From: Coriaria nepalensis
Lineage: Eukaryota > Streptophyta > Magnoliopsida > Cucurbitales > Coriariaceae
Reading direction: 5' to 3'
NCBI GenBank assembly: GCA_027186245.1
Contig: CP114490.1
Location: 6,456,501-6,520,500 of the forward strand
Length of the DNA: 64,000 nt
Shown: positions 34,380 to 47,710 of the stretch, piece by piece
How positions within the stretch are numbered: position 1 is the stretch's first letter
How the letters are laid out: every line of letters starts with the position of its first letter
Translations under genes and position numbers: made by a program
Notes under the pieces: model-generated
The model's database searches: none
Seen by the model: only the letters and a program-made list of their open reading frames with translations
What the model was told of the DNA's origin: nothing

Positions 34380-37300
34380 TTGTGCACTTTCCTCTCTCGA
34401 GAGCTATCTCACCACTAATTAGGAGTCACCAAACAACGCAATATCGGTGGCTACTATTTTACCTAGGAGTCCAATTCGATGATCAATGCTTTATACTCCG
34501 CTTGGTTATTGGCAAGGAAAATCTAATTGTAATGGCTATGTCGTACTCATTCCTTGATGCATTTTGATGATGATTCTAGCGCTTGCCATTATTTTGGTGC
34601 CCGACCCATTGAAATGTAACTCCCTGGCCGGTTCTTAGACGAAAGTACCTCGGAGGTGTCGTCAACGTAAAAAACGTGATCCGTCAGTGGGTGATCGGCC
34701 AAAAAATTGGCCTAAGCTTATCCATTGACGGCTTTCGAAGGAACGTATTGTAGTCTAAATTTAGCTAGGGCGAGTGCCCATTTTCCCAATCGAACCTTCA
34801 AAATTGGCCAAGATAGAAGATACTTTATAAGGTCCATCTAGGCGATTACCAAGACCTAGGCATTCAATAATTAATGCCTAAGTTTTGTTATGGCAAAAAA
34901 CAACATTCGACAGAGCTTCTCTATCGGTGAGTATCTAATTTTGGTCAGCCTGTAACACCAAGCTCAAGTAGTAAACCACTTACTCCCATTTAGCTTCGTT
35001 TTCTTACGCAACGACCATCCTTTGACTTCTCGAGCTAGCACCAAAGACATTGCTAAGTTGTGTTTAATTATATCAATGGTAGTGTAATGCTCAGATGTCC
35101 AACTGAAGTCCTTGCCTCATCATAATTTTAAGAGAGAGTTAGATATTTTTGTCTTCCCAACTAAGTTAGAAATAAATCGCTGAAGGAAGTTAATCTGGCC
35201 GGAAAAACGTTTGAAACTCTTTATTGTTCTAGGGAGGGAAGGCTTATATGATATATTTGACTTTCATTGATCGATTTCTAAGCCTTTTTTATGCATCAAG
35301 AATCTTAAGAAATTTCTATCAATCACCCTAAAAGCACATTTTAATAGATACATTTTCAACTAATAGACTCTCATTCGTGTGAGAGTCTTCCGAAGGTCGT
35401 CAAAGTAATTCAATGCTTTGACCGATTTGACCATGACATCATCGATATAAACTTGTAAGATTTTCCCAATCAGGTTGTATAAAATGGCATTCATCGCCTT
35501 TTGATAGGAGGCTCTGGCGTTATTTAGCCCAAACGACATTATTACCGATTCGAAAACCCCTATTGCACCTGGGAACCAGAATGTCGTTTTGTGCACATCT
35601 TCCTGGCAATGAAGATTTAGCTATAACCCAAATGACGGTCCATAAATGATAGCAACCTATGCCGAACGGCCCCATCGACTAGTATGTCAGCCACTGGCAT
35701 TGGGCACTTGTCTATGCAAACTCAGAGTTTTTCATTCTTTTTTCACGACCAAAATGTTGTTCAACATCCACTCCAAGTTTCTTGACATTTGTATGAATCT
35801 GGCGATATGTACCTGTTCTACTTCCTCTTTGACCTTCAGATCACTTCAGCCAACATCTGATGAGGAGGTTGCTGAAAAGGTTTGAAGTCAAGTTAATCGA
35901 TAGCCCGTGTTTGACCAACAACTGATATAAGCAAGACATTTCGTGATAGTTCCATGTAAAACAAATATGAATACTCCTAAAGTAATTTAATAAATTTCAT
36001 CTACATTTCTACCAGAATATAACTATTAATAGAAACCATCCGAGCATACTCAACTGATCCAAAGTTTATTTCTATTAAAGGATCCTATATGTTGGCTCTT
36101 AAATAATTTGATTTGGCAAGTGCCAAATCTAGTTGGTCTATGGTCAAACCAACATTTTCTTCTTCTGTTCGGCTACAAAGATGCCGAAAAAATCCTCTCA
36201 ATGGTAGCGGTGTCTTCCATTGTTTTAGGGGTCTATTATGGTATCTCCTCGATTATTGGTTCTGCCAAAGTTGATCTGACTTGTACCAAAGGTAGTGGTT
36301 GTCCGGCAAAATGGTCTAGTTTTTCATCCGTCGGTGTCCACTTTGAGGTGGAAATAATGCCGATTGGCTTCCCTCACTTCTTGATTAGCTTGATAAGGCT
36401 GACAGATTGCTCGTAGAAAGTTGTTTTCATAAGATGGGACATAGCGCAAATGGTTGAGCCTTAACTTTGATCATTTCTACTTTATACCCATTCCAGAATA
36501 GTAGGGCCTGGCGGAGTGAGGAAAGGATGTACCAATTTGAGTGAATCTAATCTCTCCCTAGTAAGGCATTGTACGAGGTTGTGATGTCTAAAACAAAACA
36601 TGCGGTTAGGGTGTTTTTTGAACCCACAATCATTTTAAGAGGGAAGAGATCATTTATTTGGGACACTCCTCTGGCGAAGTCGCTGAAAGTAATATTTGTT
36701 GGGAGTAAGTCTTTGAGTGACTTATCCAAGACTCGCATCATACTGGACAATAGGATGTTACATGTGAGCCCATTACCTACTAAACTCTAGTTGACCGAGA
36801 TACCATCCAGGTGGACTTTGATGTATAATGGCCTTAAAGGTCAGACCATTTGAGTAGACGATTTATCAAAAATGACTCTCTTGGTATCGTCTGCCTCGGT
36901 GGTGATTTCAATAGAAGTAACCGACTTGTTGCTTTTGTGAACTGATGGCAGTTCTAGCAGCACTTCCTCATCGCTTTCCCCTTATTGTTCCTCTTTCATG
37001 ACCTCAAATAGGGATTGGAAAGGTGGAGGGTAACATTACAACATTGCAATAGCGACAAATAGGGACTAAACCGACCATGATCTCTTACTTGTCATTAGTT
37101 TCTAGCTTGATTGGCCAGGTGTCATCACTTAGGTATTCGATGTCAAAATCAAACCATCTAACAAAGGCTCTAGGGGGCCAAGGTTGAACTGCAACTTTGT
37201 TTCCATGGATGAGGGAATACACCAAGCATCCATGAGCTTGGCAATTATGTTGGCCAAGTAATCCCCTCGGTGGGTTTTTTGCCCGAACTAGGGTGCGATC

Positions 37301-38300
37301 TTGCTATAGGTGGGTCTTTTGGTGATGGGGGGTCGTTCAATATGATGTTTAGGGTTTCCATGGATGAGATCGATGTTTAGGGTTTCCATGGATGAGATTG
37401 AACCGATCCTTTTTAGTGGCGGCCCTTCCATTGCTGCCTCTTTTCGGGTAGCCTAATGGCAGCATTGCTCACGCTACTTCCTCATCTTCCAGTTGCCTCT
37501 ATAGAACTTTGGATGTTCCAACCGTTGACACACTATATTGGTTAGCCTAGGAGGCATAATCATTTGAGTATTTTGGTAATTGACCGATTGACCAATATCA
37601 GCTCGTCATTTCTAGATTATTTCAATTAAAGGTGACCAACGATCGGGGTAGAGATCTTTTCTCTAATGTCTACAGTAATCTCGCTTTGGAATGGCTACGG
37701 GAGGTTTCATCACTATCGGCCGGTTGAAGCATTCCCTTAAATTTCTTTCAGAGCTTAATATCGAGTCATTTGATGATGAGTCTTACAAACTCGAGCATCA
37801 GTTGCATTGTTGCTTGAAAAGAGATAGGTATGAGTTGGTCAATTCTCCCGCTCCTTGATACAAGCGGGATAGGTTGGCCATGGTAACCTCTAGTTGAATG
37901 TGATAAAACTGACTATGGAAGTACAGCTCCATCTTCTACTCGGTTCGAATGGAGTTTGGTTCGTATGGAGTTTGGTGGCAATCACGTATACAAAGTGAAG
38001 GCCTGCCCAGTAAGGAAGTTTGAAAAGAATTTAAGTCGAAGATGTTTGTTGGCACCGGCTTCTCCTGATGTAGCCTCTAGATAGGCTTCTCCTGATGTAG
38101 CCTCTAGATAGGAGCAACTGGACCTACTTGATTCTGGTCGATATTGGAATTATCGGCCGGATTATACAATGAAGACTGCCTCGACAAAGGATCTTAACTA
38201 TGGCTCCCTAGAAGTGGAACCATTATGCTTTGGTAGACAATTAGCAATTCACTTGTAAAAGTTTCCACCGGACGTGCTAACTTGTTACTGTCAGGAAAAT
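34380..38300 (-). mobile_element. Decayed Ty3/gypsy retrotransposon body
   Basis: On the minus strand, gag is at about 38200-37000 (no clean frame). Protease is at 36750-36547 ('IVGSKNTLTACFVLDITTSY', then 'NALLGRD'). Reverse transcriptase is at 35600-35300 ('IMSFGLNNARASYQKAMNAI', 'VYIDDVMVKS'). RNase H-like remnants follow to about 34380. The catalytic DD of reverse transcriptase is retained in a broken frame. Two small tandem duplications lie in the gag part (28 bp x2 at 37344-37399 and 27 bp x2 at 38057-38110). Integrase is missing. The element abuts a 1.6-kb LTR on its right. Confidence 0.8.
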
Positions 38301-39905
38301 CTAACGATGAAAATTTATAGCATCGTGGTGCGTGATAAAAAGTAAATATAAAAGATGTGAGTGTGCTAGAAATTTGAAGTGAATTTTATACTATATTAAA
38401 AAAATGAAAAAGAATAATAAATGCATCGCCGAAAGTGCTAAGAAAATTAATCTAACATCTTTGAGTAGGCGAAGAGACCAAGGCCAATCCAGTTTCTATT
38501 CTTTTCGGCATATCTACTGACGAGTGGATTGTACTAATGATAATAAAGTAAATGGTAAACTGAAAATGACTATGGAAATAAAGTTTTGAAAAGAAATGAT
38601 CAAGTAAGAAAAAGAAATTAAAGTAAAGGATAAATTAAAGCAAAGAAATTAAACTGGAACACATAAGAAATTAAATAAAGCAAGGGACTAAGAACATTGA
38701 ACCATAAAATTAAGTGTAAAAACTATGCTTGGAATTAAACTGTGATAAAAATTAGGATCTAATATTCATTTAAAGGAAAAAATAGATACAACACTTAAAG
38801 AAAAATAAATTTCTCTTGTTTATGGATGAATAACTCGGAGACCTTCACTTAGGTGAGAACTCGGTGTCCTAATCACTAATTCTGAAGAATTGATCTAAAG
38901 AAAGGAATACATATTTTCTTGGAGGAAAGAAAAAAAAGATAAAGTCGGATAACCGAGCAAAAAATGAAGTGTTTGGTTGCTTGAAAGAAGATGTTGGTTG
39001 ATCGAGTGCTGATGCTATTTTACCTATCCTGAGCTTCTATTTATAGATAGCCATAATGGTATTTTCATAATTAAAAAGTGATCCAAAAGCTATTTTCCAC
39101 TTCCAAAAATGGTCACCCATTTTGTGAGGCATGTTCCTCCTTTTTTAGATGGAAAACCACTACCAACACCAGTAATTTCGACTAAATTCACTCTAATTTC
39201 CGTCCATATACATTGTCGATCATTTTCTCTTATTTTAGCCCAAATTTTGACCACTCCTCCTTCTACTAAGCTGAAAAATCTGTCACCTCTTATACCTGGC
39301 CCATTTTTTGGTTGATTTAGTCAAGTTTGTTCTACTTTAAGGGAAAGTGGGACCCACAAATCATTCTTCAACCAAAGTGGCCAAAATCCCCTCATGGCTT
39401 GACTGATTTTTTTTCATGCCAAGCTACTTTTCGTCACATGTTTTCCCTCGACCACTTTTGGCTTTCTTGATGGCCAATTTCTGTCACTTTATGACTTCAC
39501 CGAATTTTCTTTCCCAATACCTGCTTTTCCATCATCCCTAATTGTTACAGTTTTTGGTGACCCATTTCGGTCACCTTTGTAGGGGAAATACCAAAAAACC
39601 AAACCCCTTTTAGTTTGTTTATCCTCAGACGATCAAGATAGATCCTAATGAGATTAATTAGCGACTATCTCCCGACCACATCATTAATCCTTGTAATGTC
39701 AAGGTTTTGACCGAATTTGCTATAAGAAAAAGCCTTATACTTACCTGAATTTTTATTTAAACCGGTCGAGTCTTTTGTACGTTTAGTCGGTTTATTTGAT
39801 CTAATGACCGTTTCATTAACCAATTATTTTTGGACGAATTTTAGTATTTTAATTTTCCAAACCAGTTGCTTCTTGCCACATGCATGCAAAATATTAGTAT
39901 CAACA
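38300..39905 (-). repeat. 5' LTR of the gypsy element
   Basis: Non-coding block with LTR features on the minus strand. It starts TGTTGATACTAATATT at 39905. A TATA box reads CTATAAATAGAAGC on - (about 39036-39049), followed by a leader-like segment. The junction with the internal region lies near 38265-38310, where a degraded primer-binding region is expected. The matching 3' LTR was not found. Confidence 0.55.
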
Positions 39906-40770
39906 CCACCAAAGACACTTATTAAGGTAGGAATGGAAGAATGATTTTTTTATTCAAGTGGAAATCAAAAATCATTTTCACAAAGTCATTTTTTCGAACC
40001 AATCAACAAAATGAAATGATGCATAATTACATTCAATTTTGATTTAGATCTAATAAATAAATAAATATTACTATGGTTTTATCTTAAGACTTTTACGAGG
40101 CGAAGATGTATAAAAATCTCAATTTTCCCATAAATTATTATAATGTTTTAAAAACATTATTTCGAGAACTGTACATATATATAAAATTTAAGTGTGTATT
40201 CTATAGTTTGTTAAGCTATTTGTGGGTGTGTATTAGCCTGGTGGCTCGAGTTTGGTTGATTTCCATAATCAACCTAAATACGACCAGTTTTAAAATTTTC
40301 ACCAGTGACCAACTTAAGTATGTTGGAAACGTAACTAAAACTTTGGGTTGGGTTAAGCATAAACCCGCAGGTGATCAAATTTTTTCTTAAATAAATAAAT
40401 TTGAAAAAACAAATCTCAATAAACTTAATAATCACTATCATTGTTAGTATAAAAAAGAAAATTAATAATTAGTATTAAATCCATAATTTTAAGATCTAAA
40501 TTATCTTCAATTATAATGAAAAATAAAAATTTAAAATCAATTTATTAAACAACAAATTCAATAAATAAGAAACAGTTAAACTTAATATTACTGATTTTTT
40601 ATGTCTATTTTATTTAAATTTGATATCTTTCATAAGGTAAAATAGTACAATTTTTTTAATGCGTTTTGTAATAAATTTCAATTAGCAGACAAAATAAAAT
40701 AAAATAGTTAATATCATGTGGATTCAAAAGGGAAATGACAAAATAAATTCCAGGATCTTCTTTTATTCAT

Positions 40771-40860
40771 AAGATATATATTAAAGTGTTAATACATCAT
40801 ATGATGTATATTAAATTGTTAATATATCATATAATATATATTACAGTGTTAATATATAAG
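40771..40860. repeat. Minisatellite, 30 bp x 3
   Basis: Three contiguous 30-base units with a shared ..TATATTA..GTTAATA.. core, followed by the start of a fourth (AAGATATATT). Units differ at several positions. Confidence 0.9.
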
Positions 40861-42847
40861 AAGATATATTTTGTGAACATGTTTAAAGACCTTAATATAT
40901 ATATATATATTTATTTATTAACTTTATCTTGCCGATTTGGTCAGTGTTTTTCAAAATATTTTTTTGGCCAAATTCTTCGAGTTCGGTTTAGATTAAATCT
41001 GTAACGAACCGAATACACGTTAAACCCATAAATTTTAGGTGATCGGTTCGGATTTCAACTAAACAAATCAGGTGGTCGGTTTTATGCATATCCTACATTT
41101 AATGAGAAAATTGTACATCATAGAGAAAGTACCGAGAAGATCTGTGTAGGGTTTTGGGAGGAGGATTGACAAGGAAGGACCCATCCGGCAATAATGGAAG
41201 ATTTTAATGATCTACACGATTGAATTCATGAGTTTATATCTACATATCCTTATAAATTATGGGGCAGTTCAAGAATTAAGAAATAATAAATTAGGTCCTT
41301 GAAATTATGGGGCAGTCACGTGAGAAATGAACCCACAAATCCAAAACGAATCTATTAATGAATTGACCTCCATGATAAGTTGATAACGTTCTTGCAATTA
41401 TAATACAATATATATAAATACAATTAAATATGTAAACTCACATTTATATTGACAAAACCATTTTCATTTTGATATTAGAGTAAATCTGTTACATTGACAT
41501 TAAATCCGTTATAGAATTTAATGTTAAGAGTAAATTACATTAACAATAACATAGAAACGTTTAGTGTAAAAAAAACATTTCATTAATGTATGTTGTTTTA
41601 TTTATTACATAGAGAATATTTTGATTTTGATTAAATTAAATCTGTTTATTATATATATAAAATGAGTTTGTTTTAAATTGTATAGGAATATGTATATGTA
41701 ATAAATAGAATACAATAAACAGTAATATTGTAAAACAGAATTTGTAAGATATAGAACAGAATAAAATATGTAAAAAGTAGAACATAATATAATCTGTAAA
41801 AATAAAATAAAACAGTAAAATAGAAGATAACATAATCTGGAAAAAATAAATAGAATAATAAGACAAACAAAACAGAATATTAAAACAGAACATAATAGGA
41901 AGAACAAAATAGCAAAAGAGAATCAAATCGAGGTCTGTTATGCAACAGTTCTCTTAAACCAGATTTGCCTCCTCACGTCGGTACAAAAAGTTAAATGACA
42001 TATGTCTTCTATGATACAATGGAGACGAATAGTAGCGGCGCACCACCGAACTATTCCCGACGAACTCAAACAGTGGCTCGAACTCTACCACACTATAAAT
42101 TTAGAACTCTAGAGGGAGGAATGAAATTAGAGAGATGAGAGATTTCGTTTCTGATTATGTGTTTTTAAATTGGAGGAAGATGTCAATTTATAGGCTCATA
42201 AGGGGAATGAGAATTAATTTGGGTTTAATTCATGTTTAAATATGATAAAATTAAATTTCATCATTTCATCTTCAACCTTTCATCTTCTGTAGAAGAAGCA
42301 AAAAAAAATATTTGGGAGAAAAACAAAAAGAGGCCCAAGGTAAGTCCGATCCGATCCAATCCGGATTTTCACCTCCTGCAGGAGTGCGTAAGAGAGAGCA
42401 TTCTAGCTTATATTTTATTACCCATTAAGAAATGTGCAATTCTATATAAACACTCTCTCACTTGTTCTCCTTTCCAATGTGGGATAAAATTTTCTCCTTC
42501 ATTTTACCCCCTTCAAACCATTCCAATGGTTGCACTTTGAGATTCAATTTATCATTCACCCATTAATCATTTTGAGCGTACCATATACCGATTTGAAGCT
42601 CTCACGGAGGAGAATCTGAGTCAGCTTTGACCTTTCATTTACACGAAATGAGACTCACTCAAAATCAAGCATAAACATAGCATATTGATATGCTACTTTT
42701 CCAACAGTTGTTTCGTTTGATTTTGCACTATGTCTTTTACAATATGGTAACTTTCTTACTTACTAAAAAAAGAACAGTTACCCAGAATTAGGATTTTAGA
42801 TTAATGCATCCTTCTAAAAATTGATGCAATAGTTGCACTATTGTTTA

Positions 42848-42866
42848 CCCCCCCCCCCCCCCCCCC
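42848..42866. repeat. Poly-C homopolymer, 19 bases
   Basis: Uninterrupted run of C on the + strand. Homopolymers of this length are prone to sequencing error, so the exact length is uncertain. Confidence 0.95.
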
Positions 42867-43067
42867 GAGTTTTTATTTGTTTTTCTTTTACCAAAAATAA
42901 GGCATCTGTAGAAAATACCCCACTAGGGTTGAGTATGCTAGTCAACGAAGATAAAATAGTTACGACTCCCCCTGAGTCGCCTAACTTATTATCTAATCCA
43001 AGTCATTGTCAATTATATTCCACTGTATGTGAAAACATTAAGTTGAAATTTATCAGAACATACTCAT

Positions 43068-43246
43068 CGTAAATATTTGGTAAAATTTATCACATAAATT
43101 ATGTGAATTGGTGTGTATTATGTATAGAAAAATATAAGAAAGACCTGGAAAGTAAATTGTAATAAAGTAGGCTAAAAATAAAGAAACAAATTAATAAAAA
43201 AAATATATGCATATCAACGAGAGGAAATCAAGGAGTATCCATAACA
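43068..43246 (-). repeat. 3' LTR (left) of the copia element
   Basis: 179 bp. On the minus strand it starts TGTTATGGATACTCC next to the polypurine tract. It aligns with 47332-47517 with scattered substitutions and small gaps. Confidence 0.85.
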
Positions 43247-46200
43247 CCCCCTCAAGCTAAGCGTGGAATTAGTGAACACAGGAAACTTGGATCGAAAGAA
43301 AGAACACAGGGATCGAGAGACGTTTTTGATAAAGATAGCCACGACTTTAATATCAGAGGAGTTATACTGATTCGTAAGAGTGCTAGTAGCGACAAGTTCG
43401 CGTATAAAATGATAATCATGATCAGTGTGTTTGGCGCACTTGTCAGTAATGGGATTAGAGCTAAGCAAAACAATGCTTTTATTGTCACACAGTAAAATCA
43501 GCCTGTGAGTGGAGACAACAGCAAGATCACAAAGCAAGTGGTGAAGGCAAACAACTTTAGCACCGACTAGAGTAAGTGCGCGATATTCAGATTCACAACT
43601 ATAGCAGAAGATTGTTGGTTACTTCTTGGCATTCCTAGAAACAAGATTACCACTTAGAAAAATGCTACCAAACCGGTTGAGGATGAGCGAGTAAGGAAGA
43701 GACCAAAGATGATAGTGCCTTTGACATAACGAAGAGTTTGTTTAATCACTTGAAAATAGACATTGGTAGAAGCGTGAAGAAATTGACTAGCGGAGTTCAC
43801 AGTTGACATTGGTTAAGTATTGTAAAGCTCCAATGATGGAACGGTAAAGTGTAGGATCCGAGAAGGGAGTACTGTTAAGAGATAAGTGTCGAGCAACAAC
43901 TATTAGTGTAGCGGCTGGTTTACCCTCAAGCAATTGAGCACGTGCGAGAATGTCCAAAATATATTTGGCTTCACCAAGAAACAAGCCAGCATTGGTGGAC
44001 ATAACCTTGAGGACAAAACATATTGAGCCAAGATCCTTGGTTGCAAACTTACTATTGAGTTAACGAACAAAGAGATTAAGAAGAGTTGGAATATCATCGG
44101 TAATAATAATGTCCTCCACATAAAAAATAATGTATAGAAGAGTACCATTCTTGTGGAGGACGAAGAGAGATGTATCAGCTTGACTACAAGAGAAACAAAG
44201 ATGGAAAATAAACGTGCTAAACCATTGAAACCATGCCCAAGGAGCTTGCTTGAGTTCATAGAGGGATTTTTGTAACTTACAAATATGGTACGAAAAATGA
44301 GGATTAATGTAACCGAGAGGTTGCTCCATTTACACATTCTCCTCAAGAAAATAGTTCAGGAAAGCATTTTTGATATCAAGTTAGTGAAGAGACCAACGAT
44401 TTGTGACGACAATGGAGAGAACTACACGACCGGTAGCAACTTTGATGATCAGACTAAACATGTCGGTAAATTGACACACGGGATTTAAGTGAAGCCTTTA
44501 GCCACCAATCGAGCCTTGTAGCGGTCAAGGGACCTGTTGGATAAATATTTTGTATGAAAGACCCATTTGGATCCAACAATATTTGTGTTGGCGGGCCGGG
44601 GAACAAAAATCCATATCTTGTTGGATTGAAGAGCACAAATTTTATCGTCTTTGGAAAAAAGCCAATCCAAACTCTTGGCAGCCGATTTAAATCCTTTTGG
44701 CTTTAAATGAGTGAGCACTGAGTAAAGAAAACTGGAAGGATAAATATCGGCGAGCAATGCGAGATGGCGAGGCATGAAGATACCAAATCTAACATGAGTG
44801 ACCATCAGGTGGCCATGAGAGGTAGTAGATGGTCCTGGAGTAAGGGTCTAATGGTCGGTGAGAAATTGGCAGTCTGGTCTAGTTTAGAGTAGCAGACTCG
44901 CATGGGTCTTGAAAATGGAGAACTATGTCTGTATTGGTGACCGGGTCTTGTAGAGGGTATTTTGTCCAAGTATGGACATAAAGACTGGGTCTGGGCAGTT
45001 GAAAGTCGGGTCTAGCTGTCATCTGGGTATGGGCAGAGTGGGAAGGAGCCAAGTATGGGTTCATGTGTCGGGTCCTATCGAAGGAACTGGGTTTGAGGGC
45101 ATAACTGGGTCTCGAAAGGAGCAACTTGTTGTCCAAAGCAATTTAGTTCCCAAAAAGTCAAGAAATCCATATCAGAGAGGGGCCGAACAGTGAGATTTTT
45201 TAAGAACAGAATTTATGACTCGTCAAGCTGAGCATGTTGAGTAATATTTGTGCAGGAAAAGGCCACATCAAAACACTTATAAGTAGTGCTATATCCAAGG
45301 AAGATGTATGGAACACTTCGTGGTGAGAGCTTATGAGGCATGTAGTCATTGAGGAACGAAATACTCGGCATCCAAAGGGATGGAAATTAGAGTACGTAGG
45401 GGCCACACCATAGAGATCTTCAAAGGGAGAAATATTTCCCAGTAAAGGCATATGTAGCCAATTGATGATTTAAGTTTCCAAGCTAAAGACATCGAGCCAA
45501 AAACAGGCTGGAGTGGGAGAATGGAAAAGAAGGGCAAGGCCCATTTCCATAATATAACGATGCTTCCGTTCAGCCCGTCCATTCTGAGATGGGCGTGTAT
45601 GGACATGAGATTTGATGATAAATTTTGCAAGACCAAAGATAAGTTTGTAAGCGATTACTTATGAATTATGCACAACCGTCACTTTGAAAAACCCTAAGTT
45701 TGCATGCATGTTGCTGTTTAACAAAGGTATGAAAGTGAAGAAAAATATTATAAGTATCAGATTTGCGCTTCATAGGATATGACCAAATAAACAGCGAAAA
45801 ATCATCCATAAAGAGAATATAATATGCAAAGTCAAGTGAAGATGAGGTAGGCGAGAGGCAACAAATATCACAGCGAACAAGATCTAAAACATTAGCGGCT
45901 CGACGATCATTAGGTGTAAACGGCAATTGATGACTCTTAGCAAGTTGGCATACATCACAAAATTTAAGAGTAGGAAGAATAAAGGTTAGAGAAATATGTC
46001 CCTTTTTATTCAATAAAGAAATAATAAAATTATTAATGTGACTAAGTCTTGCATGCCATAAATCAAAAGAAGCTCGTAAAACTAAATTAGTAACAGCGGA
46101 AATAAAAGTTGTGTGACCATTCTCAAGAACATAAAGACTCCATTGTCTTTTACCAGTCATCATCATCTGACTTGTTTTTCGATTCTAAATGACAAAGGAG

Positions 46201-46482
46201 TCATTAACAAAGGTAATACTAAGAGAAAAATCTGATGATAGCTTGCTAATAGAGAGCAATTTTTTTGTGAGCTGTGGAACAACAAGCACATCCAATAAAC
46301 AAACATGTGGGGAATGAGATCAAGTACTAACATGAGAAATAGAAAGAGAAACATCATTCGCAACAATAATGGAATCCTTACCATGATATGGTGTAGTGGA
46401 ATCAAAGGTAGCGGGATTGGAAGTCATGTGAGTGAAGGACTGTATGTCAGCATCCTATTTAGATTGAGTGCCATTGGAGAAG

Positions 46483-46544
46483 TTGCACGAATCGGCAAAG
46501 GCAGCCACAAGATTTGCACGAATCGGCAAAGGCAGCCGCAAGAT
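46483..46544. repeat. 31-bp direct tandem duplication inside copia gag
   Basis: The 31-base unit starting TTGCACGAATCGGC occurs twice in a row with one difference. It falls near where the gag zinc-knuckle coding part would be and adds to the disruption of that frame. Confidence 0.85.
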
Positions 46545-47331
46545 TTGCACTTTCATCATTCTATTCATAACAGCAGCTACAAGATTTGCAAATTTGACAG
46601 GTGAAATGGGAATAACGGTAGCCACCATTTGAACCAGAAGAGTGTGACCCATTTGAACTGGCTAAGACCACGATGATTTTTGTTATAGCTCCTACCACAA
46701 GATTTTTGAAATAACTCAAAACTTTCAATCTGATGAACTAAATCCTTGAAACCGGGCAACATTGTGACAGCCATTTGGCCGGCCATGAGTCTGTGTTTAC
46801 CAGTGAAACTTGTCGATTTCATCAATGGGGCGAATGATAGCAACAAATTGATCACATAATACTTTAAGGGACCTAGCATAATCAACAACTGAACGGGACC
46901 TTTTTTCATCAAATAGAGATCATTCTTAATCTAAAGCTCACGTTGCTTAAAGCCATGACTAAAGGTAGTCTCTAAGGCAAGTCAAACCAAGCGAAACAAA
47001 GTGCAGCCAATGATTTCGGCCATGACATCTTTTGTGAGAGAAGGAAAAGATTGAAAAGACATTGATCCGTTATAATCCATTCTTAGAATTAGAGTTAGCA
47101 TAGGTGGGTTACTAGTAATGGTGGTGGGCAGTGTTGGGGTGGTTCCATCAACAAAACCGAGAAAACCTTGGTAAGAGAGGAGAGGCACAAATTGTTTCTT
47201 CCATAATAAGTAATTAGATGTAGATAGTTTGATGATTATCATGTGAATCAAGGAAAGGGAAGCATCAGAGAAAGAGTAATCGACCATAGGAATTAGAGTA
47301 AAAGTTGAATTTAAAGTTTGTTCTGATATCA

Positions 47332-47517
47332 TGTAAAAATTTAATAAAATTCACTATATAAATTATATAGACTACTGTGTATTATATAAAGAAGAATACA
47401 AGTAAGATAAAAAAAAAAGTAAATTATAATAAAATAGGCTAAGAATATGAAAACAAATCAATAAGATAATATATACGTATCAATAAAATAAAATAAAAAT
47501 CAAGGTGTATTTTAACC
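47332..47517 (-). repeat. 5' LTR (right) of the copia element
   Basis: About 186 bp. On the minus strand it ends ..TTTTTACA directly before the primer-binding site TGATATCAGA. It shares the TAAATT..AATAAA.TAGGCTAA block with the left LTR. Confidence 0.85.
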
Positions 47518-47710
47518 CTTGTAATTTCTATTTTGGGAAGGAACGTCGACACTCTCAGTCTCATATTATCCGCGGAATCTTCTCCAACTAGAAATGGATG
47601 TCAGAATGCATAACCTAATAAACATGCAAACAAACAAAATCGCATCAGAGCAAGAACCCAATTTTTTACTCTTCTAGTGCTTTACATCTTGGGGGTTACT
47701 TGGGACGCGC

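Larger units (their letters stand above)
39906..43067. other. AT-rich spacer with simple repeats
   Basis: No gene was recognised. The contents are a 30-bp x3 minisatellite (40771-40860), an A-rich block of degenerate AATAGAACA-like words (41690-41925), a TATA-like CTATATAAACAC at 42440 followed by CCAATGTGGGATAAAA that resembles plant LTR leader sequence, and a 19-base poly-C run (42848-42866). Apparent hydrophobic open frames on - at 41605-41926 are the reverse of the A-rich block. Confidence 0.55.
43068..47517 (-). mobile_element. Near-complete Ty1/copia retrotransposon, frame-broken
   Basis: Both LTRs are present (43068-43246 and 47332-47517). On the minus strand the primer-binding site TGATATCAGA lies beside the right LTR (47320-47332), and the polypurine tract GCTTGAGGGGG beside the left LTR (43247-43257). 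Reading leftward: gag at 47332-46982 ('KLSTSNYLLWKKQFVPLLSY') continuing to about 46450; GAG-pre-integrase and integrase at 46166-45666 ('FDLWHARLSHINNF', 'CDVCQLAKSHQLPF', 'ILFMDDFSLF'). Further left are reverse transcriptase (44805-43787; 'VGSKWVFHTKYLSN', 'KARLVAKGF', 'LYELKQAPWAWF', 'IIFYVEDIIIT') and RNase H (43537-43214; 'LLCDNKSIVLLSSNPI'). The YVDD box reads YVED and multiple frameshifts separate the domains, so it cannot move on its own. The flanking five bases (CTCAT / CTTGT) do not make a clear target duplication. Confidence 0.92.

Noticed and set aside
41605..41926. Three overlapping open frames of 65-100 codons on the minus strand resembling membrane proteins
   Set aside because: They are the reverse reading of an A-rich low-complexity block; the Phe/Leu/Ile/Tyr content follows from composition.
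44972..45193. 73-codon plus-strand open frame rich in Gly/Ser/Val
   Set aside because: It is antisense to the copia pol linker on the minus strand.
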